This document shows, in pieces, positions 10,640 through 22,776 of a stretch of DNA of 64,000 nt; positions within the stretch are counted from its first letter, which is position 1; every line of letters begins with the position of its first letter. The stretch is taken from the NCBI GenBank assembly GCA_005656395.1, contig SRSI01000035.1:1-64000 (forward strand), written 5' to 3'. The notes under the pieces are model-generated. The model saw nothing but the letters and a program-made list of their open reading frames with translations. It made no database searches and was not told the DNA's origin. Both the position numbers and the translations under genes were made by a program. The DNA comes from Strongyloides papillosus (taxonomy: Eukaryota; Nematoda; Chromadorea; Rhabditida; Strongyloididae).

Positions 10640-12015
10640 ATTGTTTGGCAAGTATTTTATATCAAAGAATCAAGTTTTTATTGTTCTACACGGTGGGAAA
10701 GAAATTCTATCTTTAACATCTTCAAGGGGTAAAAAATATATAAACACAAATCAGCGCTACGAAAAAATAAATGCTATAATCCTGGATTTATTTTGTAATC
10801 TTTGAAGCCATAACATATCAGTTACAGGTACATTGTTGCCAAAAAAATGTTTTTACTGTAGATTGTATTTTGCAAATAGATTCTTTCAAGGCAAGTTATG
10901 GATAGTTAGACAATTTAAAATGTAGAAACAATATAAAAAAGAGAAATATAACATATTGAAAAAGGTAGATACGATAAAAATGTGATTGACGAATTTCTTA
11001 AAAATGCTCTTCGTATTATTAAAAATTACAGGCAGTCACAAATTTTTAACCGTCATGTGACTGTTCCCTACTACAAATGATTGAGTAGTCAATCTTTAGT
11101 TGATTGATTAAAAACATGTAGTGGCGATAAAAATAAATAAGTCAAGAATTACGATATGTCTATGCGTCATTTTCAATAGAATGAAATGTCCCTCTCTGAT
11201 AAATGAATCTTCTTGAAAAACTAGTGCACTAAAAAAAATAAATTTAGACGGAAAAGCAGGCTTCATAATACTGTGGTAATAAGGCTGCTTGGATGAACAC
11301 ATCTTTACTTCAAGAATACTTCAATCACTTGGATAATTATTTTACAAAAAAAAACATTGGCCCTGTAGCTCCAATAATAGATAATTATAAATCTAAAAAA
11401 ATTAAGTCATCTGAATTAGATTTTCATCTTTAGAACATTAAGGTATTTTCTTGCCAAAATCAACTACAGGTGAATTAAATCATAAATTATAACAGTCATA
11501 AGGATCTTTAAAATGAGTACAAAAAGAAAATTATAAAAAAATTAATTTTCTAACCGAATCCAGTGAAAATGGTGATATAAACATGTCACTAAGCTCTATC
11601 ACTCTTTATGATGTCGCACGATTTTGTATATTGTCGAATGCTAGAAATTTGGAAGTGTTATAATCAATGAATTTGACCAGACGTTTGGTAGGACTATACA
11701 TGAATATCTTAATCACTTTTTTTGGAATTCTATTAGTTTTGAAAAGTTAACTAATTATTTAAATGATATCGATGACATGCTCAATGTTTTTAATATCCTG
11801 ATACTTCAGAAAATCTTTGTTTTTTGTACAAAAATCGTGATTTAGTCAGTACTGAAAATAATAGTAAAATTGCTTTTGATAAGTTGGCTAAAAATATAGT
11901 AACAGATCACTACATATCAAGTGAAGAAGAAAATGCTAGTAATAAAACAATAGGTGAAGATAAACCAAAAACAATTACTATTATAAAAGCGCTCGGATCA
12001 ATTTTTAAATGTTGA
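10640..12015 (+). mobile_element. Decayed Tigger/pogo-type DNA transposon (copy A)
   Basis: Plus-strand fragments fit the order of a Tc5/Tigger transposase. Near 10,760-10,940 there is a CENP-B-type HTH piece (NISVTGTLLPKKC, then a W..RQFKM..QYKK part like GWLxRFxxRH). Near 11,300-11,400 is a strand ending PVAPIIDNY, like the LLxDN motif of the DDE domain. Near 11,440 is LPKSTTGELNH, like LPPNTTxxxQP. Near 11,590 is ITLYDVARF. The C-terminal frame 11,824-12,015 ends with the acidic-then-ITIIKALGSI pattern. Stops and frameshifts make it inactive. Shared with copy B. Confidence 0.6.
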
Positions 12016-13381
12016 GATCTTGTTTTTAATTAAAATTTTATGATATGAAGTAGAATTTATTACAGAAAAATACTATACAATATCTGTTTAAAAAATGATC
12101 AAATATATTATTTATTAAAGTTTATATATTCAAAAATACTTCATAGTTTTCCCATAATTGCATTAACATAAAATGTTATGCTTTTCTTAATGGAATTTTG
12201 AATTCGGTGTGTTTCACTTAATTTCATTTTATTTATGTTTTTACAATTTATTCAATAATTTGCTGAAATTAATTTACAAATTTTAGTCAGAAATTAGTGA
12301 AGAATTGTCAGTAAAAATGAAACAAATGAAATTAACGGACAATTTAACAAAAAAATATTTCCTAATTTTTTTACTACTTTAATTCTAATTATTTTTTTCT
12401 TAATAAAAAAATTAGTAATAATAACAATATTTGTACATGTAGCTATACTAATAGCTACAATAATATAAAAATTCCAACATAAGACTGTCTGTCATTTAAG
12501 AATATTTTTCGCAAAACATTTTGGTGGTCTAAATCATAATTTTTACTACATAATTTTTTATTTTCATAGTACCTAAATTTGAGTTTTACAATTAAGTACA
12601 AATACTTATTTACTATCAGTATAAACCTGGCAATTTTAATTTCGTATAAGTTTGCATAATATTGTAATTTCATGATATATAGTTTATACTTCGATTAAAA
12701 CTAATTTGATAAAACTTAAACAATAATTTATAGTAAAACAACTTGTTTTAAGCATTACATGGTCTGAATTTTGATAAGTTCGTCTATATATTAAAAAATG
12801 ATTTGTAAATTATTAAAGCAGTTCTCAATTTGATAAATTTAGTCTAAACAATGATGGATAAAACGTTTATATGTAGTAAATTAAATTTGTATTGATAATA
12901 GAAAATTTGAAATAAAATGAAAATTTTAGTATTATTTCATCTTTAGTATAGTTAACTTCGTTTTTACAAAAAAATGATGACAATGATGGTAGAAAGATTA
13001 CGAAACAACAAGAAAAGTCATATAAACATAGTTGTTTATCAAATCATCTATTGACGATCTTTATAATTTTAGAATCACATATTAAATTTAGAAATGTAAA
13101 GCTGACAGAAAAAAAAATTTAAAGATAATTTTAAATAAATATAACATTCATAATTGTTCATGTTAACTGTTAGATTTAAAGACCAATAAAATGAATTTTC
13201 CTGCAACATATCTTCTTATTTACATATAAAATTGACATAAATAATAAAAAATAGCTATTTTAAGAAAACGTGCACAACTAACTTCTTATAATAAATTTAT
13301 TTTAATTTTTTTAAATATAATTTTTGTTTATATTAGATAATTATGAAATGTAGTTATTTAAAAAATATTAAAACAGGCTAG
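12016..13381. other. AT-rich spacer without a recognisable gene (copy A)
   Basis: I see no gene. Short open frames are not conserved in copy B. Copy B carries a 224 bp solo LTR inside the matching stretch, so this is the empty site: a single GGAC at about 12,335-12,340 is followed directly by AATTTAAC. Confidence 0.5.
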
Positions 13382-13865
13382 TTAATATTTTTTACCGCAT
13401 ATCTTTTTTTGATGACGCGTATTAGTCAATTCAAATGCACCAATATTAAAATATTTATGAACCATTAGACCTTTAAATATGTATTTTGCTGGAACTCGTA
13501 CGACTATACTTTTAACGCATTTATAACCTCTTTCATAACATTTGTGAAGAATTTCCAAATAAACATCTAACATTTATGTATAAATTTAAAAAATTAATTA
13601 ACTCACGTATAAGACAAGAATTTTTTGCATGTCCTATAACAACAAATTGACCATTTTTTTTAGGAAATACGCTTGCTATAACTCTTGATCTGTTAATTCT
13701 GTTGCTATTTGTAAGTCGAAGTTTAGCATTTCTATACGGAACTCCATGACATAAAATTAACCCATGCACACCAACAGCTTGATTTTTTCTTATATTTCGA
13801 CCTTCAATACTATTTTGAACAAAAATCGATAGAAGTAAAAGAATTATTTTAAAATTCAAAATCAT
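13382..13865 (-). CDS. Transthyretin-like secreted protein (copy A)
   Basis: Two exons (13,607-13,865 and 13,382-13,566) with a 40 bp phase-1 intron, 147 aa. I start at ATG 13,863-13,865, as in copy B. Residues 1-22 are a signal peptide. Then comes the nematode transthyretin-like (TTL/DUF290) pattern: a first beta strand with VGVHGLILCHG, a strand RNAKLRL, a KKNGQFVVIGH turn, an HKC motif (HKCYERGYKC) and a V-rich strand before IFKG, and a C-terminal Cys (KKICGKKY). Such proteins are secreted and abundant in parasitic stages; the ligand is unknown. The paralogues at 34,424 and 39,360 have the same intron position and phase. Confidence 0.85.
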
Positions 13866-14571
13866 AATGCGTTGATAAATATAGGAACACAAAAAACATT
13901 TTATTTATAGTAATTTTAACAGATAAAATTAAACACAAAAGTAACTGTTTGCTTTGCTATTAAAAATGGAATCATTGATCAAAAAAAATATAAATATAAC
14001 AATTAAAGTTAAAAATACATAAATTTAGTATAAAAAAATCTACAAATTATATAATATTTTGAAATATCAAAATTTAATATTTTAAAGAATTATTTTTAAA
14101 TTTTTAGTAATCATTTTCTTTAGTCTTATAAATAACAACTTTTGGTAAGATAAAATATTAGAAATATTACTGAGTAAGATCTAATTTGATGAATGCTCAC
14201 ACAACAACTGAAATATTATATAAAACAAATTAAAGTAAATATTTTAATATTAATAAGAAAAAAGAACACAATAAAATTACAATATCTACGAAATGTAACC
14301 CACTTATTCACATAATACATTAATTGGTGAATAGATAATTTATCTATAAACTGTTATATTACACTTATTTCCAAAAAAAATTAGCTGATTAGGACTAGTC
14401 TTTTTACAATATGTTATGATTTGACATCAAGGTTTCCAGATTTTTAGAAACCGACATTGTAACTTTAATAAAAAGAAAAATTATTTATTTAATCAAATAC
14501 ATTACTTTAATATAAATTATTAATACAATAATTTGAATATTATATATTCAAACTGTTATTTTATCACACTA
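13866..14571. other. 5' flank of transthyretin-like gene and end of copy A
   Basis: No gene visible. Similarity to 32,170-32,710 continues to about 14,410 and then stops; the last 160 bp to the long-TIR element have no counterpart in copy B. Confidence 0.5.
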
Positions 14572-14679
14572 CACACAAATTAAAAATTCCGCAATTTAAG
14601 ATGCACATGACAATTTATGTAAAATTGTATTACATTTACAAAAAAAGGAAATTTTACAAAATGAATAGAATAGTTTTGC

Positions 14680-15000
14680 ATTTTAGGAGGAATTGTTATG
14701 CATTTTAGGTTAAAATTGTTATGCATTCCAGGTAGAATAGTTTTGCATTTTAGGAAGAATTAGTTATGTATTTTAGGTTAAAATTGTTTTGCATTCCAGG
14801 TAGAATAGTTTTGCATTTTAGGAAGAATTAGTTATGCATTTTAGGAAGAATCGTTAGGCATTTTAGGTAGAATTGTTTTGCATTTTAGGTAGAATTGTAT
14901 GACAATTGAGGAAGAATTGTATGACATTTGAGGGTGAATTGTATGACATTTGAGGAAGAATTGTATAACAATTTAGGTAAAATTGTTATGCAAATTTTAC
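14680..15000. repeat. About 20 bp minisatellite in left arm of the long-TIR element
   Basis: Imperfect tandem units of the type AATTGTTATGCATTTTAGGT, with variants TTTTGCATT and GTATGACATTTGAGG. Roughly 15 units by eye. Confidence 0.75.
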
Positions 15001-17309
15001 AAAAAAAAATTATCAAATATATTTAATTAATTATATTCTTCTTGGAAAACAGAAAAATAGTATATAAAAAGATTGAGAATTAAATAAATATACTATAAAC
15101 TAAGTAATGTACTAAATTAATCTAATAAACTTAATAAAAGTTTGGAATATTAAATGTAAAATCACAAAAATAATGTTAGTACTTTAAAACATTGTTATAT
15201 AGATATAGAAGGACTTTCATTTTCTAAACATTAATAATATATTTGTATCTCAATATAAATTTAGAAAATTTTATTAATGAAAACACAAAACAAAATAAAA
15301 ATTATCAAGAATTTTACAAATAGATCAACATTATACGATTCAAAAAAAGTGATTTACGGAAAATAAGATAAGTAAGATGTTTGAAAATTATTTATTAAAA
15401 ATTTTGTTACATAGTTCATACTACATATACAAATTACTAATGAACTTTAGTAAATACAAAAATTTTTTATCTTATATTTAAAGTAAATCATTACCCCTTT
15501 TAGCTTTCTTTGAAGAAAAAAATTTTAGTTGCATTTAGTATACAAAAAACATTTTTGTCTTCTATGTGCCTATAGGTAATGACTCTAGAATGGTGCCGTT
15601 GAAGTTAATATCACAAAGCGCCAAGTTATGTATAGACAAATACTTTAAGGTACTACATAATGCTCGGAAAATATTTTGTATATCTCATTTGTACTTGACG
15701 TTTTAAGAATTGCTTGTAAGTTATTTTTAAAATTGCTAATATTAATTTTCAATCATATCGAAAAATGTAACTACAATAAAAAAAGTATTTTTTGAAATTT
15801 ATTAAATTCTTACGCGAAATAAATACTATTGTGACAAAAGTTATCGTTCATAACTACATAACTTTTTCCAGGATTCTGACTTTGTTGATAGTGTAATGCT
15901 CAGACATTATTTCGAGAATCTATCAACATCAATCACTTTTGGAAGAAGGGTGGTCAGTCTTCTAGTCAACAGAAGACAACTGAATTTATTTTGGATGGTC
16001 TTGAATTTTCATAAACATTCCGACCGAAATTGATACCTTCTGGTAATTGTTTTAAGAAAGTATCTAAAATAATATCACAATTTGGGCAACCTTTGATATT
16101 CGAGTTTGATAAATAAAGTAATAAATCAATAGTCTTCTTTATCAGTCGGCTATTTTTTCTATTTTCTTATAAAATTCTTTTCATCATTTTTAAAAGTTTA
16201 TTTTATATGCTTTGTAGTTTTCATATTATCTAGTTTTAGTTAAGATAAAATTTCAAAAAAGTCAATGATTTATAATATAGGCAAATATAAACTACTACGT
16301 AAGCATTTAATGCTGCCTAATAAATTAATATTAGGATAAAAAAACTGTCAAAAGAAATATCTAAAAGTTTTACATAAAGAACCACTAAAATTAATCAAAC
16401 AATATTTAGCTAGTGCAATATTTTGTACCAACTAAGTATCTGTTTACAATTTTCTATCAAGTATATTTTTTGATTTAATAGTTCCAGGATGGCAAAAAAA
16501 AGCGATTAAAAGAAACTAAAATTTTTTTATTATAGTTGTAGAGTAATGAATAAATATAAAATTAATATTAGCAATTTTAAAAATCACTTACAAATAATTC
16601 TTTGAACGGCAAGTACAAATGAGATATACAAAATATTTTCTGAACATTATGTAGTGCCTTAAAGTATTTGTCTATACATAACTTGGCGCTCTGTGATATT
16701 AACTTCAACGGCACCATTCTAGAGTCTTTACCTATAGGCACATAGAAGACAAAAATGTTTTTTGTATACAAAAGGCAACTAAAATTTTTTTCTTCAAAGA
16801 TAACTAAAAGAGGTAATGATTTACTCTAAATATAAAATAAAAATTTTTTGTATTTACTATAGTTCATTAGTAATTTGTATATGTAGTATGAACTATGTAA
16901 CAAAATTTTTAATAAATAATTTTCAAACATCTTATTATCTTATTTTCTGAAAATCACTTTTTTGAATCATATAATGTTGATCTATTTGTAAAATTCTTGA
17001 TCATTTTTATTTTTGTTTTGTGTTTTCATTAATAAAATTTTCTAAATTTATATTGAGATACAAATATATTATTAACGTTTAGAAAATGAAAGTCCTTTTA
17101 TATTTAAATAACAATATTTTAAAGTACTAACTTTTTTTTTGTGATTTTACATCTAAGATTCCAAACTTTTATTAAGTTTATTAGATTAATTTGGTACATC
17201 ACTTAGTTTATAGTATATTTATTTAATTCTCAATCTTTTTATATACTATTTTTCTGTTTTCCAAGAAGAATATAATTAATTAAATATATTTGATAATTTT
17301 TTTTTGTAA

Positions 17310-17660
17310 AATTTGCATAACAATTTTACCTAAATTGTTATACAATTCTTCCTCAAATGTCATACAATTCACCCTCAAATGTCATACAATTCTTCCTCAA
17401 TTGTCATACAATTCTACCTAAAATGTAAAACAATTCTACCTAAAATGCAAAACAATTCTATCTAAAATGCAAAACTATTCTACCTAGAATGCCTAACGAT
17501 TCTTCCTAAAATGCATAACTAATTCTTCCTAAAATGCAAAACTATTCTACCTAGAATGCCTAACGATTCTTCCTAAAATGCATATTTAATTCTTCCTAAA
17601 ATGCAAAACTATTCTACCTGGAATGCATAACAATTCTACCTAAATTGTAATACAATTTGA
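17310..17660. repeat. About 20 bp minisatellite in right arm of the long-TIR element
   Basis: The mirror of the left minisatellite, with units like ACCTAAAATGCAAAACAATT. Unit order and number differ slightly from the left arm, so the two arrays have changed independently. Confidence 0.75.
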
Positions 17661-18657
17661 ATAGAATTGTACCTATACAAAAATTAGTAAAAATGTAATA
17701 CAAAATTCATTAAATTGTTATACAATTTTAGGTGAATTGTATGACTATTAGCATTAAATTGCAACCTTAAATTGCGGAATTTTTAATTTGTGTGAATACA
17801 ATATAACATTATCATATAGTTGTAGTTAACAATCAGTTTCCTTTACATTACTTGCTAATCAAGCTTGTATGGTTTCTCACTGCTGCAACCTCAACATATA
17901 ACTCTTGTTTTCATAGACTCGTGCACAGAAAAACTCTGAAGCTATCTTTAATACGTACGATTTGTATAAAGTTTCGAGTTTATATTACATACTTTACTAA
18001 CTTTTCAATACAAATCAGACTACGCAAACTATATTTATAGCATATGTGAAATACTACGTCTATCTAACACAATTTTAGTATATGATCTAATTATTACGAA
18101 TGATTATCAGTAATATTAATAGAAATTCTATATTAAAATTAGTGTTTTCTCTTATAAAAAAATAAGTTAAAGTTTATATAAAATAAATGAGATATTTTTA
18201 AATATTAAACATCAGCTTATAGCATATCATGTTCTAAGGTTTCCAAACTTTCTAAGTACTTTTAGCAACTTTTATTTCTACATAAAATATTGGTAAAATT
18301 GATTTTTAATAATTTTGTTTGCTTTTGCATAGTTATTTTTTTTTAAACCCATATATCAATTAGAAATTTAATATCGTTAAGTTATATATTTTTCTACACT
18401 TTATCGTTATTTGTGTATAATTTTTTTAGTTTTTATCCATCAATTATATTTCTATTACCTTACAAAGCTTGTAATTAGTGAGATCTAAAAGAAATTTATA
18501 CAAACTCAATTATTTAAAACAGCAATTAATAATAAAAAACTTTTATTTTTTCACAAATTTAAAGTGTAGTAAACAAAATAAATCGTAAATTCCTTTTAAA
18601 TAGGAAAAGTAAAGCTTTAATTAAAAGTGCTTTCCAGAAGATTTATTTTCTATCGTT

Positions 18658-18694
18658 TCATTCTTCATCTTCCTCTTCTTCTTCCTCTTCTTCT

Positions 18695-18729
<35 letters not shown>

Positions 18730-19404
18730 CTCCTCCTCTTCTTCTTTTTCCTCCTCTTCTTCACCCTCTTCTTCACCTTCTTCTTCTTCACCGCTTTGTG
18801 GGTCTTCTTCCTTGTCCTCTGGTGCTGGTGTTGGTGGAGCGGGTTTGGGTTTTGGTGGAAGTGGTTTTGGAGGGTTTGGTTTACGTTTTATTGGGCTTGG
18901 TTTACGTTTTGTTGGGCCTGGTTTACGTTTCATTGGACCTGGTTTACGTTTCATTGGACCCGGCTTACGTTTTATTGGACCCGGTTTACGTTTCATTGGA
19001 CCCGGCTTACGTTTCATTGGACCTGGCTTACGTTTCATTGGACCCGGCTTACGTTTCATTGGACCCGGCTTACGTTTCATTGGGCCTGGCCTTCTTGGTG
19101 GGCTTGGTCTTCTTCCTGGAGGTCCTGGTCTTCTTGGTGGACTTGGTTTTCTTCCTCGTGGACTTGGTTTTCTTCCTTTTGGTTTATTGAACTTTGGATT
19201 TGGTCTTCTACCTATGAGTTCTAGTTTATGAGGCTCATTTGAATGAATGTCTGAAGCTAAGTAATTAGAAGCTTCTAAAGCAGATATGTAATCCAGGTCA
19301 TTTTGAAGTAGATTATTACTAGATGCAGGTATTGGAAGGTAATGAGCTGCAGCACTCAAAATAACTAGGAAAAGTGCTACAGTACGGAAATTTATATAAA
19401 TCAT
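18658..19404 (-). CDS. Secreted Lys/Pro-repeat protein with poly-Glu tail, KP1 (copy B, intact)
   Basis: Single exon, 248 codons from ATG 19,402-19,404. The signal peptide and spacer match KP2 and KP3 closely (NLLQNDLDYISALEASNYLA, HKLEL). The repeat unit differs: after a GRKPSP/RRPGPP part come about ten 7-residue units KRKPGPM, encoded on the minus strand by 21 bp units. A PPKPKPAPPTPAPED linker and a Glu run ending EEDEE follow. The function is unknown and no family is recognised. The signal peptide and shared flanks show it is a paralogue of KP2 in inverted orientation. Confidence 0.85.
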
Positions 19405-19413
19405 ATTGTAATA

Positions 19414-19462
19414 TTCAAATTTGAATGGTAATGTCTATTGTTGAATATGGAATTCTTTTATA
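19414..19462 (-). promoter_or_regulatory. KP1 promoter: palindrome and TATA box (copy B)
   Basis: TTCAAATTTGAA at 19,414-19,425 and TATAAAAG (minus strand) at 19,455-19,462, at the same distance from ATG as in the other KP genes. Confidence 0.5.
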
Positions 19463-19826
19463 CTACTTCATATTTACTAAATATATTTTTTAACAAATAA
19501 AAAATATTTATGCAATATGGTGTTTACAACAAATGTTCAAAACATTTATATAGTAAGTAGAATAAAAACATTTATATTATTTTAATAAATTCTAATTTTA
19601 GATATAAATCATATGGTTAATCTTGCTTTTTAATAATGGATTAAAAGTTGAAAAAAATTTTATTATTTTGTTAATATTTTGTTTAGTAAAATAAATATCT
19701 TAAATTAACTTTATGTATTCATACAACTACAAGACATGTGTCATCTTATAAGCAAATAGAATTTCATTTCTCTCATTAGATTGTATTTCATTGTTCATAA
19801 TATATCTACTAATATTTTGAAGAAGA

Positions 19827-21248
19827 ACTGCGTCAAAATGTAATTTTTGAGACATTCTTTTAAACATGAATTGATCAGACTGCGTCAAATACTTTAAAAG
19901 AAATCAGTGATACAATTAGCTTAACTTTGAATAAAAAATGTTCTGTGTGATATGCTGGTTTAAAAGATTTAGCGTTTAAAATTAATATCTTGAAATGAAA
20001 TATAAATGCACTGTACAACTGTAATCAAAATGATTTGTTAAAAACGCTAAAAAAATCTGACATTTTTTTTGAAAAGTTTCGAATGCTTTAAAATTAGTGT
20101 TGTACTGAATTAATAACATAAATGTTATCGGTAATAAAAATTTTTTTTTCAAATGACTTTCGAGAATGCGAATGAATAGGATATAAGATTTTACCACACC
20201 TCCTTTCCTCACAAGTCTTTGATTAGCGAGTTTTTTTAAATGGCATGCATATTTACAAAAACAAATTATCTATAAAAACATATTTCTCTACTGGTACAAC
20301 TTAGTCTGTTGGTTAATTAAAAAAACTTTTTTGTTTTTCATGGTTAATGAAAAATTGCATTCATTATAAAAAATGTTAAGTACAAATTTCAAAATATGTT
20401 TCTTCTTTCGTATACAGAAAGCTTAAACTTGTCAATTCGACTGACGTTATTCAAAATATTACAAACTGTAAGTAATATTAAAATAACTGACCATGTAAAA
20501 TAGATAAAACTGTAGGCTACAAAATGCTATCAAAGGAATCCATTTTTTTTATATAAAATGTACACGTAAAATAGACATGTGTAGATTTTTTGTGTGTTTG
20601 AAGCTCGAACAAAATGTACGCTGAAGAAAATAATTTTGAAGCAACAGGCTTTATAATTGCACTTATTCTCCATATCATCAAAGCCGTTCTTGTTTAAGCT
20701 AAAATCTTTTTATGCAAAAAGAAATCATGAGAAAATAAATTGTTAGATACAGTAACTTTTTATTGGAACAGTAACTGATTTGATAATAATAGATTTGAAG
20801 AGACTCAATAATCTATTGTTAGTTTGAGAAGATGTTCTTAGAAAACAGCAAGACTTATTTATAGTTAAACTTAGATTTTATGCTTACTTGATAACTTAAC
20901 GTTTTTCAACGATATATTTTAAGATATACTATCGACACCATTCTTAAATAACGTCACATTACATTAATTTTAAATATTTAATTTGGCTATAAAAAAGTAA
21001 AAAATTTTTATTATTTTAGTAATTTTTATTAATTAATGTCAGAGGTCTCTAGACGAACATCTGTGATTATTGTATTGTAGAAGGTCCCTCATTATATATT
21101 GTCTTATATTTTTATATTATCATAACATTACATTCTATAGTAAATTCTTGCTAACTGGTGTGATACTATTGATTTACCTGTTGTCAATAAAATAATCATT
21201 CGATCCGATTGTTTCTTTTGAACGATGGTAGAAACAAATGATAGCTAG
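19827..21248. other. AT-rich stretch without a recognisable gene (copy B)
   Basis: Counterpart of 1,709-3,152. Only short frames (for example 19,982-20,212 minus) without any feature I trust. Confidence 0.6.
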
Positions 21249-21671
21249 GAAAGTTATTCCAAAAACAGATTGGATGCTATAATTGAGGCTGAGAAATGTT
21301 TGTCTTCGCTAACATTACTACAACAAAGTTTATTGGATGCCAATATTGAATATTCTAGTTCTAGAACTTCCGAAATTAGTTTTTTTTATGAATATTTTTA
21401 CCAGTATCTAAGAAGCTTTCTCCGGTATAATTCCTTCCCCCTTGTAATATGCACGTTTATTTTATTTACTAGTGTTCTATCTGTTTATACTCATTTTATG
21501 TTGTGGCGTTCATACCGCTGTTTTGTAAAATTGGACTCCACGTACAATCAAAATGCCAATGTACAGACTTCAATTAACGATAAACAATATAAAGCAAAAA
21601 AAGATTTTTTAACATTAAATAAACTGGATCGGCTAATCGAAGAATACCGAATGAGAGTTTCGCATGTCTAG
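21249..21671 (+). CDS. Hypothetical protein with one hydrophobic segment; start not found
   Basis: The frame is open from just after a TAG at 21,246 to TAG 21,669-21,671, about 140 codons. No ATG lies near the beginning, so either an upstream exon joins at an acceptor such as the CAG before 21,269, or this is a gene fragment. It contains a helix-like charged start (LDAIIEAEKCLSSLTLLQQS), a hydrophobic stretch (FPLVICTFILFTSVLSVYTH), and a Lys-rich tail (KLDRLIEEYRMRVSHV). The composition looks like a real membrane protein tail. I do not recognise it. The copy A version is frameshifted. Confidence 0.45.
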   Translation, partial: ESYSKNRLDAIIEAEKCLSSLTLLQQSLLDANIEYSSSRTSEISFFYEYFYQYLRSFLRYNSFPLVICTFILFTSVLSVYTHFMLWRSYRCFVKLDSTYNQNANVQTSINDKQYKAKKDFLTLNKLDRLIEEYRMRVSHV

Positions 21672-21865
21672 TCAATCAGTTTTAAATTTTAAAATATATT
21701 GTAAATTTCTATTTGTATTGTAAACTCTATAGAAGCTGCAGTCAAAGAAACACCAAAGGCAAAGAGGAAAGACAACTAGGAGAAACAAATATAAGCAAGA
21801 TGTTTTATAAATAGTGTTGCATAATATGCATATAATAGTTATTCATATTTTTAATATATAAAATA

Positions 21866-22776
21866 TTAGATTGGCGCACAAATGATGGTCGCAAATTCTT
21901 ACTATAATTTTCTATTGTAAAAAATTTTAAAAAATAAATTCATATTAAAACAGCTTTTATGTAGAAATGTAAAAGAACTTGCCCTGATAATATTTTGCAT
22001 ATTACTTTAATTTTTAAATTAATTTTCAAAGAAGTTATATCCGATTTTGAAAATGTTGTCAAAGAATTAATTATGGGTAATTTTCTTACATGAGTTCAAA
22101 CTTAGACGTAATAGAGTTGAAACATATTTAAATATAGTGGATTCATAAAGGTAAGGGTTAACTTCTGAACGCTCTTTGCGTCGGTGGTTTGAGAAATTCT
22201 ATGAGATTAATTTTGATCTCGATAATAAAGAGGGTGGAGGAGGACCCTTTACTACCAATTCTCAGAATTAATGGAAGATTGCGGAGCTAAATCTAAAGCA
22301 GTCACTAAGAGAGTTGAAATATATTGACAGGAGCTTGAGAAAATGAATGAAAAACTAAAAAAAGTCATCCGACATTAAAAATAGAAATAACCCAATACTA
22401 TGAGATGACAAGGCAAGATGTCATGTTTCAAAACTAATTTTAAAAAAAATTGGTGAATTGAAATATGGAGCTCTATCTTATTCTCCATACTCCCCTAATC
22501 TTTTCCCTACAATTTTCGATTTGTTTGAGCATTTGAATGCTTTTTTTAAAGATAAATTGTTTAAGAATCAGAAGTCGGCAGAAAGCGATTTCAGTGACTT
22601 TTATTAGATCTCAAAGTTTCAAATCTCATAAAACGGGGATTCGGAAGTTATTGGAATGTTGACAAAAATTTATTAATTCTAACGGATTTTATTTTAATAA
22701 ATTTAGTTAACCATAGCTTAAATAAATATTGTGTTAATTTTTTCCCTCCGCGGCCATTATTTATGCATCAACCTAA
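21866..22776 (+). mobile_element. Decayed mariner transposon, copy B
   Basis: Same relic as 3,747-4,657 at offset 18,119, with the same TIRs, TA flanks and broken transposase fragments. Confidence 0.82.

Larger units (their letters stand above)
1..14410 (+). repeat. Large tandem duplication, copy A
   Basis: This stretch repeats in the same orientation at about 18,115-32,710. The first window base corresponds to about 18,115, so the true left end may lie outside the window. By eye the first 9.6 kb are almost identical, with differences mostly one-base changes in homopolymer runs. From about 10.6 kb onward scattered substitutions and small indels appear. Homology fades just after 14,400 (copy B about 32,710). 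The offset is 18,114-18,119 over the left part, 18,104 after a 15 bp difference in a Glu-codon run, and about 18,304 after a solo LTR in copy B. Confidence 0.93.
14572..17794. mobile_element. 3.2 kb element with kilobase-long terminal inverted repeats (foldback-like)
   Basis: The ends mirror each other: left CACACAAATTAAAAATTCCG (14,572 on), right the reverse complement ending 17,794. The inverted arms run to about 15,750 on the left and from about 16,555 on the right, around a unique core of about 800 bp. The outer part of each arm is a minisatellite of about 20 bp. Inner arms carry a coding-like stretch in mirror image (15,545-15,710 and 16,577-16,771) and the core has another (about 15,870-16,010). 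I recognise no transposase. I see no clear target duplication. This layout fits foldback-type DNA elements. It lies between the two copies of the large duplication. Confidence 0.7.
17795..19826 (-). repeat. KP duplicon, left arm (copy B)
   Basis: Inverted relative to 7,726-9,825, with KP1 on the minus strand. The stretch 17,795-18,114 matches the far side of the KP2 duplicon (9,490-9,825) and shows what probably lies left of window base 1 in copy A. Confidence 0.83.
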
